The notes under the pieces were generated by a model. It did no database searches, was not told the origin of the DNA, and worked only from the letters and a program-made list of their open reading frames with translations. Source: Pseudomonas sp. MWU13-2105 (GTDB taxonomy: Bacteria > Pseudomonadota > Gammaproteobacteria > Pseudomonadales > Pseudomonadaceae). From it: 64,000 nt of DNA. The position numbers and the translations under genes are program-made. Below, one piece after another: positions 7,438 through 14,623 of this stretch; positions within the stretch are counted from its first letter, which is position 1, and every line of letters starts with the position of its first letter. The stretch lies in contig NZ_JALLIY010000017.1 of assembly GCF_023242315.1 (NCBI RefSeq), positions 1-64,000 on the forward strand. Reading direction: 5' to 3'.

Positions 7438-9156
7438 TTAGTTGCTCTTGGCTGTCTTGCTGTCCGCGGATGCGCTTTGTAGTGCTTTTCTTGCCTGTTG
7501 TTTGCGCAGCGACTGCCAATGCGCCAGCACGCCCCGGGGCGCCCAGATCTGCGGTTCCGAAGCGTCGAAGTTGTCCGCCTGCTCGCGCTCGGCGACATGC
7601 GCCTTGGCCAGGACGAAGGCTTGTTGCAGGTCGTCGGTCTGGTTCAGCGCCTGGGCGAACAGGGCGTCGCCGAAATAGGTGAAATCCGCCTCTTCGGAAC
7701 AGCCGAAGGACACCCGGTCGGCGCGGGACGCAGTCATGATCAAGGTTTTTTCATCCTTGAGCGCCGGGATGAAACCGCCGGAATAACAGGCGGAAATCAC
7801 AATGACCTTGTCGCGATTTTTCAGCGGCGCCAACGCCGAGGCCAATTCGTCGGCCGGCAGGTCGGCCAGTTCCAGGCGTGGCTGATCCAGCACGAACTCG
7901 TGTTCATGGGTGCCATGGCTGGTCAGGTAGATGAAGATCAGGTCTTCCGGCCCGCTGCGTTCAGCCAGGGTCTGGGCGGCGCGGTGCAGGTTCTCGCGGG
8001 TCGCCATCGGGCGATCGCCGAGGTGGTCGCGATGGTTCACCAGGCTGATCTGGCCATAGGCACCGAAGCGGGTGGCGAGCATCTGGTTGACGTAATCGGC
8101 TTCGCGCATAAACACGCTTTGCTTGCCGTCGCCGGCCAGCACCAGGCTGTAGAGTTCGATCGCCGGGGTTGAGGCCGGCACTGCGGCCAGGGCTTTTTCC
8201 AGCAGCGGGCCCTGGGCCAGCAGGCCGATCTCCAGCAGGTCGGGCAGCAGCTTGCCGTCGGCATCGCGGACCCGCTGGCCATTGGTCCAGATACCGCTTT
8301 GCACGCTGCCGTCGGCCAGGGTCAGGCTGCCGCGGCCGTTGTAGGTGTCGCTGGCGAATTCGCCGATATAGACACTGCCGTCGCCCAGGCTCAAATGGCC
8401 CTGGCCATTGAAGCGCCACTCGCTGAACTCGCCGCGATAATGGCTGCCGTCGACGCCGATCAGTTGGCCGCTGCCGTTGAGCACGCCATCCTTGAATTCA
8501 CCGATCCAGACATCGCCGTCGGCGTTTTCGTAGCGACCCTTGCCATTCAGCTGGTTGTGCTTGAAACCACCGGCATATTGGTCGCCGTCGGCGCTGTTGA
8601 AGGTGCCGACGCCTTCCAGTTGACCGTTGACGAAGTGGCCGGTGAACAGGTTGCCGTTGGCATCGCTGCGCTGGCCCTCGCCGTTGGGCTTGCCATGGGC
8701 GAATTCCCCCTGGTACTGGCTGCCGTCTTCCAGTTCCAGATGGCCGAGGCCGGAATACTGGTCGTCCTTGAATTCGCCACGGTAGGTCATGCCGGCTTCT
8801 TTGAGCGTGCCTTCGCCGTCGCGCCGACCCTGCTTGAAACCGCCGGTGTAGTTGCTGTCGTGCACGGTCAGGGTACCCTGGCCGTGGAACAGGCCCTGCT
8901 GGAACTGACCCTTGTAGACCTCGCCATTGCTGCCATGCCACTCGCCATCGCCTTGCCACTGGCCGTGGTCGAACTGGCCGGCGTACCAGCTGCCGCTGGG
9001 ATAGTCGATACGGCCCGGGCCTTGCAACAGCCCATTGACCACTTCGCCGCGATAGCGACCGCCGTCCGGCAGACGAGCGTCCGGCGGCAATAGCGATTCG
9101 CCATCACCGCAGGCGGTGAGCAGCAGGGTCAAAGCAAGGGGTACGAGTGGGCGCAT
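7438..9156 (-). CDS. Lipoprotein with MORN repeats and a C13-type (legumain/caspase-like) peptidase domain
   Basis: 572 residues. A lipobox LTAC gives lipidated Cys16. Eleven MORN-type repeats follow with a period of almost exactly 23 residues (Y-x-G-x-F-x-x-G-x-x-x-G-x-G-x-L, starting at about 34, 57, 80, 102, 124, 147, 170, 193, 216, 239, 262) plus a partial twelfth at 285. The C-terminal part has a caspase-hemoglobinase fold: LTSHGTHEHE with His414 and VISACYSGG with Cys457 form the expected catalytic dyad. The start at 9156 is chosen because it gives a proper lipoprotein signal; the longer frame begins with unrelated sequence. A homologue (PA4016) sits at the same place in P. aeruginosa. 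Substrate and role are unknown; an envelope location facing the periplasm is inferred. Confidence 0.9.
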   Translation of the reverse strand: MRPLVPLALTLLLTACGDGESLLPPDARLPDGGRYRGEVVNGLLQGPGRIDYPSGSWYAGQFDHGQWQGDGEWHGSNGEVYKGQFQQGLFHGQGTLTVHDSNYTGGFKQGRRDGEGTLKEAGMTYRGEFKDDQYSGLGHLELEDGSQYQGEFAHGKPNGEGQRSDANGNLFTGHFVNGQLEGVGTFNSADGDQYAGGFKHNQLNGKGRYENADGDVWIGEFKDGVLNGSGQLIGVDGSHYRGEFSEWRFNGQGHLSLGDGSVYIGEFASDTYNGRGSLTLADGSVQSGIWTNGQRVRDADGKLLPDLLEIGLLAQGPLLEKALAAVPASTPAIELYSLVLAGDGKQSVFMREADYVNQMLATRFGAYGQISLVNHRDHLGDRPMATRENLHRAAQTLAERSGPEDLIFIYLTSHGTHEHEFVLDQPRLELADLPADELASALAPLKNRDKVIVISACYSGGFIPALKDEKTLIMTASRADRVSFGCSEEADFTYFGDALFAQALNQTDDLQQAFVLAKAHVAEREQADNFDASEPQIWAPRGVLAHWQSLRKQQARKALQSASADSKTAKSN

Positions 9157-9219
9157 AACGGGATCCGGATAATTAGGGGACCGAGTATGCCGTAGCAATA
9201 TGGCGTGTCCAGTGTCCTG

Positions 9220-9247
9220 CACGAAACAGAGTGCACTCTGTTTCGTG
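9220..9247. repeat. Perfect 28-bp palindrome
   Basis: CACGAAACAGAGTG is followed directly by its exact reverse complement CACTCTGTTTCGTG. It lies between the stop of the MaoC gene (9259) and the start of the MORN-peptidase gene (9156). No T-run follows on the minus strand, so it is not a classical terminator; an operator or RNA processing hairpin is possible. Confidence 0.9.
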
Positions 9248-9258
9248 AGTAGCTGCTA

Positions 9259-9714
9259 TCAGACGAAGCAGAGTGACAGGGGTTCAGCGATATAGGCGGG
9301 TTTTTCCTGGCCTTCGATTTCCAGCGTGGCGGTGGCCTTGAGCAGCCATTGGCCGGGTTTTTTCTCGGTGACCTCGGTCAGTTCGACCTTGAGGCGCACC
9401 CGCGAGTCGACCTTCACCGGCTGGATGAAACGCACGCTGTCCAGGCCGTAGTTGACGGCCATCTTCAGGCCTTCGGGCATGATGAAGATGTCTTCCATCA
9501 GTTTCGGAATCAGCGACAGCGACAGGAAACCGTGGGCAATGGTGCTGCCAAACGGGGTTTGCGCGGCCTTGACCGGGTCGACATGGATGAATTGATAGTC
9601 GCCGGTGGCTTCGGCGAACAGGTTGATCCGCGCCTGGTCGATGGTGAGCCATTCGGAGTATCCGAGTTCCTTGCCGACATAATCGTTGAGCTGCGCTACA
9701 GGTACATAGGGCAT
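9259..9714 (-). CDS. MaoC-family (R)-specific enoyl-CoA hydratase-like protein
   Basis: 151 residues with a single hot-dog fold. The hydratase 2 signature is clear: FAEATGDYQFIHVDPVKAA with catalytic Asp and His, then TPFGSTIAHGFLSLSL. Such proteins hydrate trans-2-enoyl-CoA to the (R)-3-hydroxyacyl form, but the acyl substrate cannot be read. The ATG at 9714 has AGGAG 8 bases upstream; a GTG two codons earlier is less well placed. The last codons (CTGTCACTCTGCTTCGTC) resemble the arms of the palindrome just downstream. Confidence 0.9.
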   Translation of the reverse strand: MPYVPVAQLNDYVGKELGYSEWLTIDQARINLFAEATGDYQFIHVDPVKAAQTPFGSTIAHGFLSLSLIPKLMEDIFIMPEGLKMAVNYGLDSVRFIQPVKVDSRVRLKVELTEVTEKKPGQWLLKATATLEIEGQEKPAYIAEPLSLCFV

Positions 9715-9845
9715 TGACACACTCCTTGGTCTTTCGAGTTATCGGGCCTCGGGTTGCAGCCCTTGGCATCCACTGTAGATCATCATGGGATATGTGCCCG
9801 GTCAAGCCACCATACCTTTGGCGAATGGCGGTGTATGGGCATGCT

Positions 9846-9851
9846 TATAAT
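9846..9851 (+). promoter_or_regulatory. Candidate -10 element (TATAAT) for the cidA/lrgA-like gene
   Basis: An exact TATAAT lies 26 bases before the CidA-like start codon. No good -35 hexamer is found 16-18 bases upstream, so the assignment is tentative. Confidence 0.4.
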
Positions 9852-9877
9852 GCTGGCATCTTCAAGGGAGAGTTCGG

Positions 9878-10240
9878 ATGTTGTTACGTGGTCTGACCTG
9901 GTTGGTGCTGTTTCAGTTGCTCGGTACTGCCCTCAATCATTTGTGTGTGCCGGTGTTGCCGGGCCCGATTATCGGCTTGTTGCTGCTGCTGGTGTTTCTG
10001 ATGGTGCGTGGCGAAGTCAGCGTGCCGTTGAGCGAGGCGGCGTCCAGTCTGTTGCGTTATCTGCCGCTATTGCTGGTGCCGCCGGCGGTCGGGGTGATGG
10101 TCTATGCCAAGCAGATCGCCGCGGACTTCTGGGCGATTGCGGGGGCGCTGGTATTGTCGGTGCTGATCTCCATGGCGTTCGTCGGGGTCTTGATGAACGC
10201 CCTGATCAAGCGCCATGCCCGGCGCGGAGAGCAGCCATGA
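9878..10240 (+). CDS. CidA/LrgA family holin-like membrane protein
   Basis: 120 residues with four predicted membrane segments, including the family motif LPGPIIGLLLLL and LRYLPLLLVPPAVGVMVY. CidA/LrgA proteins pair with LrgB/CidB proteins and are linked to export of small metabolites such as pyruvate and to murein hydrolase control. AGGGAG stands 7-12 bases before the ATG. The stop overlaps the next start (ATGA), which is the usual pair arrangement. Confidence 0.95.
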   Translation: MLLRGLTWLVLFQLLGTALNHLCVPVLPGPIIGLLLLLVFLMVRGEVSVPLSEAASSLLRYLPLLLVPPAVGVMVYAKQIAADFWAIAGALVLSVLISMAFVGVLMNALIKRHARRGEQP

Positions 10241-10953
10241 GTCTCGACTGGCAGGGCGCCTGGGCGGCGGTGATCCATCATCCGCTGTTCGGCATCGGCA
10301 TTACCCTGGGGGCCTATCAGATGGTCTTGGCGGGCTTCGAGAAGACCCGCTGGATCTTCCTGCAACCGGTCCTGGCCTCGATGGCGCTGGTGGTCGCTAT
10401 CCTGTTGCTCTGCGACCTGGAGTACGCCGAGTACCGCAGGAGCACCGAGATCCTCGGTATTCTGTTGGGGCCGGCCACGGTGGCGCTGGCCGTGCCGCTG
10501 TACTTGAACCTGCGGCGGATCCGGCAGTTGTTCTGGCCGATTTTTACTACGCTGGTGATTGGCGGGGTACTGGCGACGGGCCTGGGGGTATTGCTCGGCT
10601 GGTTGTTCGGGGCCGACCATATGATCCTGATGACCCTGCTGCCCAAGTCGGTCACTTCGCCCATCGCCATGCTGGTCGCCGAGCAGATCGGCGGTGTGGC
10701 GGCGCTGGCGGCGGTGTTCGTGTTGATCACCGGGGTGATCGGCGCCATTGCCGGGCCCTGGCTGCTGACGCGGTTGGGCGTGCTGGCGCCGGAAGCCCGG
10801 GGCATGGCCCTGGGCATGACCGCCCATGCGGTGGGCACTTCGGTGGCCTTGCAGGAAAGTGAGGAGTGCGGCGCTTTCGCAGCGTTGGCAATGAGCCTGA
10901 TGGGCGTAGCCACGGCCGTCTTGCTGCCGTTGGCGGTGTCTTTGGTGGTTTGA
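10237..10953 (+). CDS. lrgB: LrgB/CidB family membrane protein
   Basis: 238 residues, mostly membrane-embedded (about 7 hydrophobic segments). The motifs LLGPATVALAVPLY, LLPKSVTSPIAM and MTAHAVGTSVA are characteristic of LrgB. It is translated from an ATG overlapping the CidA-like stop. The two proteins probably form one inner-membrane system for overflow metabolite transport or autolysis control; which of these applies here cannot be told from sequence. Confidence 0.95.
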   Translation: MSLDWQGAWAAVIHHPLFGIGITLGAYQMVLAGFEKTRWIFLQPVLASMALVVAILLLCDLEYAEYRRSTEILGILLGPATVALAVPLYLNLRRIRQLFWPIFTTLVIGGVLATGLGVLLGWLFGADHMILMTLLPKSVTSPIAMLVAEQIGGVAALAAVFVLITGVIGAIAGPWLLTRLGVLAPEARGMALGMTAHAVGTSVALQESEECGAFAALAMSLMGVATAVLLPLAVSLVV

Positions 10954-10963
10954 GGAAATTGTT

Positions 10964-11554
10964 ATGAGCCTGGCGTTGTTTCCCCTGAACACCGTGCTGT
11001 TTCCCGGTTGTATCCTCGACTTGCAGATTTTCGAGGCGCGCTACCTGGACATGATCAGTCGCTGCATGAAACAGGGCAGCGGTTTTGGCGTGGTCTGTAT
11101 TCTCGAGGGCCAGGAGGTCGGCGATGCACCGGAAGGCTTTGCCCTGGTCGGCTGCGAAGCCTTGATCCGCGATTTCCAGCAGCAGGACAACGGCCTGCTG
11201 GGTATCCGGGTCGAAGGCGCTCGGCGTTTCCGCGTACTGCACAGCGAGTTGCAGCGCGACCAGCTGACGGTCGCCGAGGTCGAGTGGCTGGATGAGATCC
11301 CCGAGCAACCGCTGCAGGACGAGGACGAGGATCTGGTGGCGCTGCTCAAGGCGCTGGCCGAACACCCGATGGTCGCCGCCCTGAACATGGGGACCAGCGC
11401 AACCGGACAGCAGTCGCTGGCCAATCAGTTGGCGTATCTGCTGCCGTTTTCCGAGCTGGACAAGATCGACCTGCTGGAACTCGATGATCCCCAACAGCGC
11501 CTGGATGCAATTCAGGTATTGCTGGATGAGTTGCAGGGGGAGTTGTTTGCATGA
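10964..11554 (+). CDS. LON substrate-binding-domain protein (stand-alone)
   Basis: 196 residues corresponding to the N-terminal substrate-binding domain of Lon protease alone. The start MSLALFPLNTVLFPGCILDL and FEARYLDMI are the signature; no ATPase or protease domain follows. It begins 10 bases after lrgB and may be cotranscribed. The function of these stand-alone domains is unknown. Confidence 0.9.
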   Translation: MSLALFPLNTVLFPGCILDLQIFEARYLDMISRCMKQGSGFGVVCILEGQEVGDAPEGFALVGCEALIRDFQQQDNGLLGIRVEGARRFRVLHSELQRDQLTVAEVEWLDEIPEQPLQDEDEDLVALLKALAEHPMVAALNMGTSATGQQSLANQLAYLLPFSELDKIDLLELDDPQQRLDAIQVLLDELQGELFA

Positions 11555-11607
11555 GTAGGTCCATGTAATTGCATGGAATAGTTTCTATATGAAAATAATC
11601 TGAAGAA

Positions 11608-11623
11608 CTGTCAGAAATGACAG
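11608..11623. other. Small perfect inverted repeat upstream of the cold-shock gene
   Basis: CTGTCA-GAAA-TGACAG lies 112 bases before the cold-shock start. It is not followed by a T-run on either strand. It could be an operator or a leader hairpin; nothing more is visible in 11555-11735. Confidence 0.4.
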
Positions 11624-11735
11624 TAGCCGGTTATGCGTGATGCTTCCAGACTTGCATGGCGAAAGTTTGGGGAGCTCGGGGACGAGAGTTGTCCATGGAC
11701 GAGCTTGCGTCATTCAGTAACTGGGAATATTGGAA

Positions 11736-11948
11736 ATGTCAGAGCACAAAGAAGGTCGGGTCAAGTGGTTCAATGATGCGAAGGGTTTCGGTTTTATTTC
11801 GCCAGATGATGGGTCGCAAGATGTGTTTGTTCATTTCAAGGCGATCCAGGCGACTGGTTTCAAATCCCTCGCCGAAGGGCAGAAGGTAAGTTTTGAAGTT
11901 GCTCAGGGACAAAAAGGTCTACAAGCGGAAAACGTTAAATTGATTTGA
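11736..11948 (+). CDS. Cold-shock protein, CspA family
   Basis: 70-residue single cold-shock domain that binds single-stranded nucleic acid. RNP1 is KGFGFI and RNP2 is VFVHF, both intact, with GRVKWFNDAKGFGF at the start. The ATG at 11736 gives the normal CspA length; a TTG two codons earlier is possible. The upstream untranslated region may be long, as is usual in this family. The gene is AT-richer than its neighbours. Whether it is cold-induced or constitutive cannot be read. Confidence 0.96.
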   Translation: MSEHKEGRVKWFNDAKGFGFISPDDGSQDVFVHFKAIQATGFKSLAEGQKVSFEVAQGQKGLQAENVKLI

Positions 11949-12048
11949 GGTTCTGCTATCAAGACCGCTCGATCCGAACGTCCTCCGGGCAACCGGGCTT
12001 CATGGGGCGACGTCAGGGGGTGCCTCTTCCTTTTTGGGGGAAACAGTC

Positions 12049-12282
12049 ATGGATAAGTACTGCGAAGAACGTTACGACGCCGCCCGGGGCGGGATCGGCG
12101 TGATCACCGCGCATGTGGACGGACGAGAGCTTTTCTTTCATGTGCGATCCGCTGCCGACGGTGGGCCGAAGTTACGGGCCGGCGACACCGTCAGCTATGA
12201 AGTCGTCCGGGGCGCGGATGGCCAGTTCTATGCCATCAACCTTGAAGTCCTCGACAGCGCTCCGCCCGCAATGCTCTCTTAA
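12049..12282 (+). CDS. Degenerate cold-shock-domain-like small protein
   Basis: 77 residues. The layout matches a cold-shock domain: GGIGVITAHVDGRELFFHVRSA and then LRAGDTVSYEVVRGADGQFYAINLEVL. Both RNA-binding motifs are altered: RNP1 KGFGFI has become GGIGVI, losing its aromatic residues, and RNP2 VFVHF has become LFFHV. GGGGGAAAC stands before the ATG at 12049. It lies 100 bases after the canonical cold-shock gene and could share its transcript. Its 3' end is part of an 18-bp tandem duplication. The assignment is by visual similarity. Confidence 0.75.
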   Translation: MDKYCEERYDAARGGIGVITAHVDGRELFFHVRSAADGGPKLRAGDTVSYEVVRGADGQFYAINLEVLDSAPPAMLS

Positions 12283-12300
12283 CCCGCAACGCTCTCTTAA
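12265..12300. repeat. 18-bp tandem duplication spanning two convergent stop codons
   Basis: CCCGCAATGCTCTCTTAA (12265-12282) is followed directly by CCCGCAACGCTCTCTTAA (12283-12300), one mismatch. The first copy carries the stop of the cold-shock-like gene; the second carries, on the other strand, the stop of the DedA-PAP2 gene. Confidence 0.95.
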
Positions 12301-13613
12301 TAGGCATATCGCCCGATTTCATGCGGCAAATGCCACAGCGCATGCAGCCCATAGATCGCCACGGCGGCCGGCAGGATCAGCCACCAGGCCCGGGGGGGCA
12401 TGGCCGGTAGCGGCATGAAGCGCTGGCTGAGGCTCAGGCTGGCCGCCAGCACCGTGACCGCGAGCAGTGCGCCGGCGAGGATGTCGGTGGGCCAGTGCGC
12501 GCCCAGGTACACCCGGGACAACGCCACTGCCAGCGCCGGCAGGCAGCCGAGCAATAGCCAGGTCACGCGCAGCCGTGGCGGTTGCTCACGCCCGGCCAGT
12601 ACCGCGAGCATCAGGAAGAACGCGAATGAGCCTGAGCTGTGTCCGCTGGGCATGCTGAAGCTGGTGATCGGTTCGGCCAGCACTTGCGGACGGATCCGTG
12701 CGAAGAAGTATTTGGCGGCGGTGTTGGCCAATGCCGTCACCGCCAGGGTGGCGCCGAAAAACACTCCCTGGCGCCATTGGCGGGCGAGAAACAGCAGGGC
12801 GGTGAGGGCGCCCGCGACGATGAGCTGGATGCGGAAATCGCCGAGGCGGGTGGCGATCACCGCTGCCACGTCCAGCGCTTTGTCGCGATGTTCCTGTAGC
12901 AGCGCTATCAGGCCCTGGTCGAACGCCGTGAGGTGGGGGTAGCCGAGAAACAGGCCGGTCAGCAATGCCAGGCTCAAGCCTGAAATCAGCAGCGTGGCCT
13001 TGGGATGGCGCTTCACGCTGCAATGGATACATAGCCCGATCAGTGCGACGAGGCCGAGCGCGACTACCCCGGCCTGTGACCAGAACCCTTCGGGCAGGGG
13101 CAGGCGGATGGCCGCGCCGGTGGCCCAGCCCGGCAGCAGGTAGACCACCGACCAACCGGCACCGGCAATCAGGCTGACGCCGATAAAGCGCGGCAGCGGC
13201 ATGTCGCACATGCCGGCGATCATCGGCAGCATCGGGCGTAAAGGGCCGATAAAGCGTCCGACCAGCAGGCTGGCGATACCATAGCGCTGGAAATAGCTTT
13301 CCGCGCCACTCATCCATTGCGGGTGGCTGCGCAGACCCGGCAGGCGCCGGATATTCTGGTGGAAGCGGCGGCCCAGGGTGTAGGAGACCACGTCGCCGAG
13401 CAGGCCGCCGATGAACCCCAGCAGCAGGGTTTCGCCCAGGGGCAGGGCGCCGCTGCCGGCGAGCACGGCAATGGCGAACAGCAGGACGGTACCCGGCACG
13501 ATGCTCCCGACGATGGCCAGGCATTCGAGGCAGGCGACGATGACGATCGCCAGGCCCAGCCATTGTGGGTTGGCGGTCAGCCAGGCGGTGATGCTATCGA
13601 GCCATGGGCCCAT
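12297..13613 (-). CDS. DedA-family membrane protein fused to a PAP2 phosphatase domain
   Basis: 438 residues. The first half (about 1-200) is a DedA/SNARE-associated domain: GSIVPGTVLL, GDVVSYTLGRRF and RYGIASLLVGRFIGPLRPMLPMIAG are its signatures. The second half is a PAP2 phosphatase with all three motifs: KYFFARIRP, PSGHSSGS and SRVYLGAHWPTDILAG. About a dozen hydrophobic segments place it in the inner membrane. DedA proteins flip or carry undecaprenyl phosphate or phospholipids and PAP2 enzymes dephosphorylate lipid pyrophosphates, so a fused carrier-lipid recycling protein is plausible (inference). Confidence 0.92.
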   Translation of the reverse strand: MGPWLDSITAWLTANPQWLGLAIVIVACLECLAIVGSIVPGTVLLFAIAVLAGSGALPLGETLLLGFIGGLLGDVVSYTLGRRFHQNIRRLPGLRSHPQWMSGAESYFQRYGIASLLVGRFIGPLRPMLPMIAGMCDMPLPRFIGVSLIAGAGWSVVYLLPGWATGAAIRLPLPEGFWSQAGVVALGLVALIGLCIHCSVKRHPKATLLISGLSLALLTGLFLGYPHLTAFDQGLIALLQEHRDKALDVAAVIATRLGDFRIQLIVAGALTALLFLARQWRQGVFFGATLAVTALANTAAKYFFARIRPQVLAEPITSFSMPSGHSSGSFAFFLMLAVLAGREQPPRLRVTWLLLGCLPALAVALSRVYLGAHWPTDILAGALLAVTVLAASLSLSQRFMPLPAMPPRAWWLILPAAVAIYGLHALWHLPHEIGRYAY

Positions 13614-13667
13614 CGAGGACTTCCTTATTCAGGTGAAACAGAAACATTCGGTATTGCACATTCTTGA

Positions 13668-13753
13668 TGTGGGAGCCGGCTTGCCGGTGATGAGCTCGGT
13701 GAGCCTTGCATCGTCTGATCGGCCGCCATCGCCGGCAAGCCGGCTCCTACAGG
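13668..13753. repeat. REP inverted pair (GGAGCCGGCTTGCCGG class)
   Basis: Inverted copies GTGGGAGCCGGCTTGCCGG and GCCGGCAAGCCGGCTCCTAC lie between the DedA-PAP2 start and the glycosylase stop; about half of the gap 13614-13746 is repeat. The right end just overlaps the glycosylase stop region. Confidence 0.8.
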
Positions 13754-14484
13754 TTTTGTGGAACGGTGTAGTAATCGCGACCTTCGACCTGCCCGCGCCG
13801 GAGCGGGTTGCGCGTGCAATACGGCGCATGGCTGGCGTCGACGAAGCGGTACATCAGGTGTTCGTCACGCCCGCCGGGAATGCCCAGGCGGGTGGTCTGG
13901 ATGATCTGCGCCACCTGGGTGCCGACATCCTCCACCAGCAGCCCCTGCGGGTCGAAACGCTTGGCGTCCCACATCGGCACCTTGAGCCCGAGGGCCTTGC
14001 ACAGCAGGGTCTGACCCGCACACAACTTCTCGGTCGGACGCGCCGTGCCGTTGGCCGCCGGGTTGTTCAGCAGCATCTGCGCCAGGCTCGCCGCGCCGGA
14101 CAGTGTGTCGACCCACGGATAGGCGGATTTGATCAGCACCGCATTGCCCGGCCCGTGGGCGCTGAAGTTCAGCGAATCACCGCCGCGGGCGTAGTACATG
14201 TAGATATGTCCGCCATCCAGAAACAAAGCCTTACGCTTTTCTGTGTAGCCGAGAGAGGCGTGGCTGCCTTTTTCCTCGAGATAGTAGGCTTCAGTCTCGA
14301 TGATCCGCGCCGCCAGCCAGAGATCGCCGACCTTGTGGCGGATGACTTTGCCCAGCAGTTCGCGGGCGAGCAACTGTGCATCGCGGTCGAAAAAAGCGTC
14401 GGGCAGGGCATTCGGCAAGGGCGCGGGGGTGGGACTGGGCATCGTGGGCGCGAGACTGTTGACGGCTGGTCGGAGGGGAAGCAT
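13747..14484 (-). CDS. DNA-3-methyladenine glycosylase (AAG/Mpg family)
   Basis: 245 residues, homologous to the human AAG-type base-excision enzyme that removes alkylated adenines. LARELLGKVIRHK begins the fold, IIETEAYY contains the catalytic Glu, and YARGGDSLNF is a further family signature. The start at 14484 uses AAGG about 11 bases upstream; an internal ATG at 14442 has no visible ribosome binding site, although the first 30 residues are Pro-rich and poorly conserved. It is divergent from proA. Confidence 0.93.
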   Translation of the reverse strand: MLPLRPAVNSLAPTMPSPTPAPLPNALPDAFFDRDAQLLARELLGKVIRHKVGDLWLAARIIETEAYYLEEKGSHASLGYTEKRKALFLDGGHIYMYYARGGDSLNFSAHGPGNAVLIKSAYPWVDTLSGAASLAQMLLNNPAANGTARPTEKLCAGQTLLCKALGLKVPMWDAKRFDPQGLLVEDVGTQVAQIIQTTRLGIPGGRDEHLMYRFVDASHAPYCTRNPLRRGQVEGRDYYTVPQNL

Positions 14485-14556
14485 AACGTTTTATGCCTTA
14501 ATTGCGTCTGAACACGCACTATTTAGCCTCCATTTCGACCATCCGCCCGGCACCGC

Positions 14557-14585
14557 TGTCCGTGAGGCGGCGCGACAGCTATAAT
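14557..14585 (+). promoter_or_regulatory. Candidate sigma-70 promoter for the proA-led cluster
   Basis: An exact TATAAT at 14580-14585 lies 38 bases before the proA ATG, leaving a leader of about 30 bases. The -35 position (TGTCCG at 14557-14562, 17-base spacer) is poor. It is the only promoter-like sequence in the gap between the divergent glycosylase and proA genes. Confidence 0.5.
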
Positions 14586-14623
14586 CGGCCGCTTTCCTCT
14601 TTGCCAAGTCCCCCTTAAGAGCC

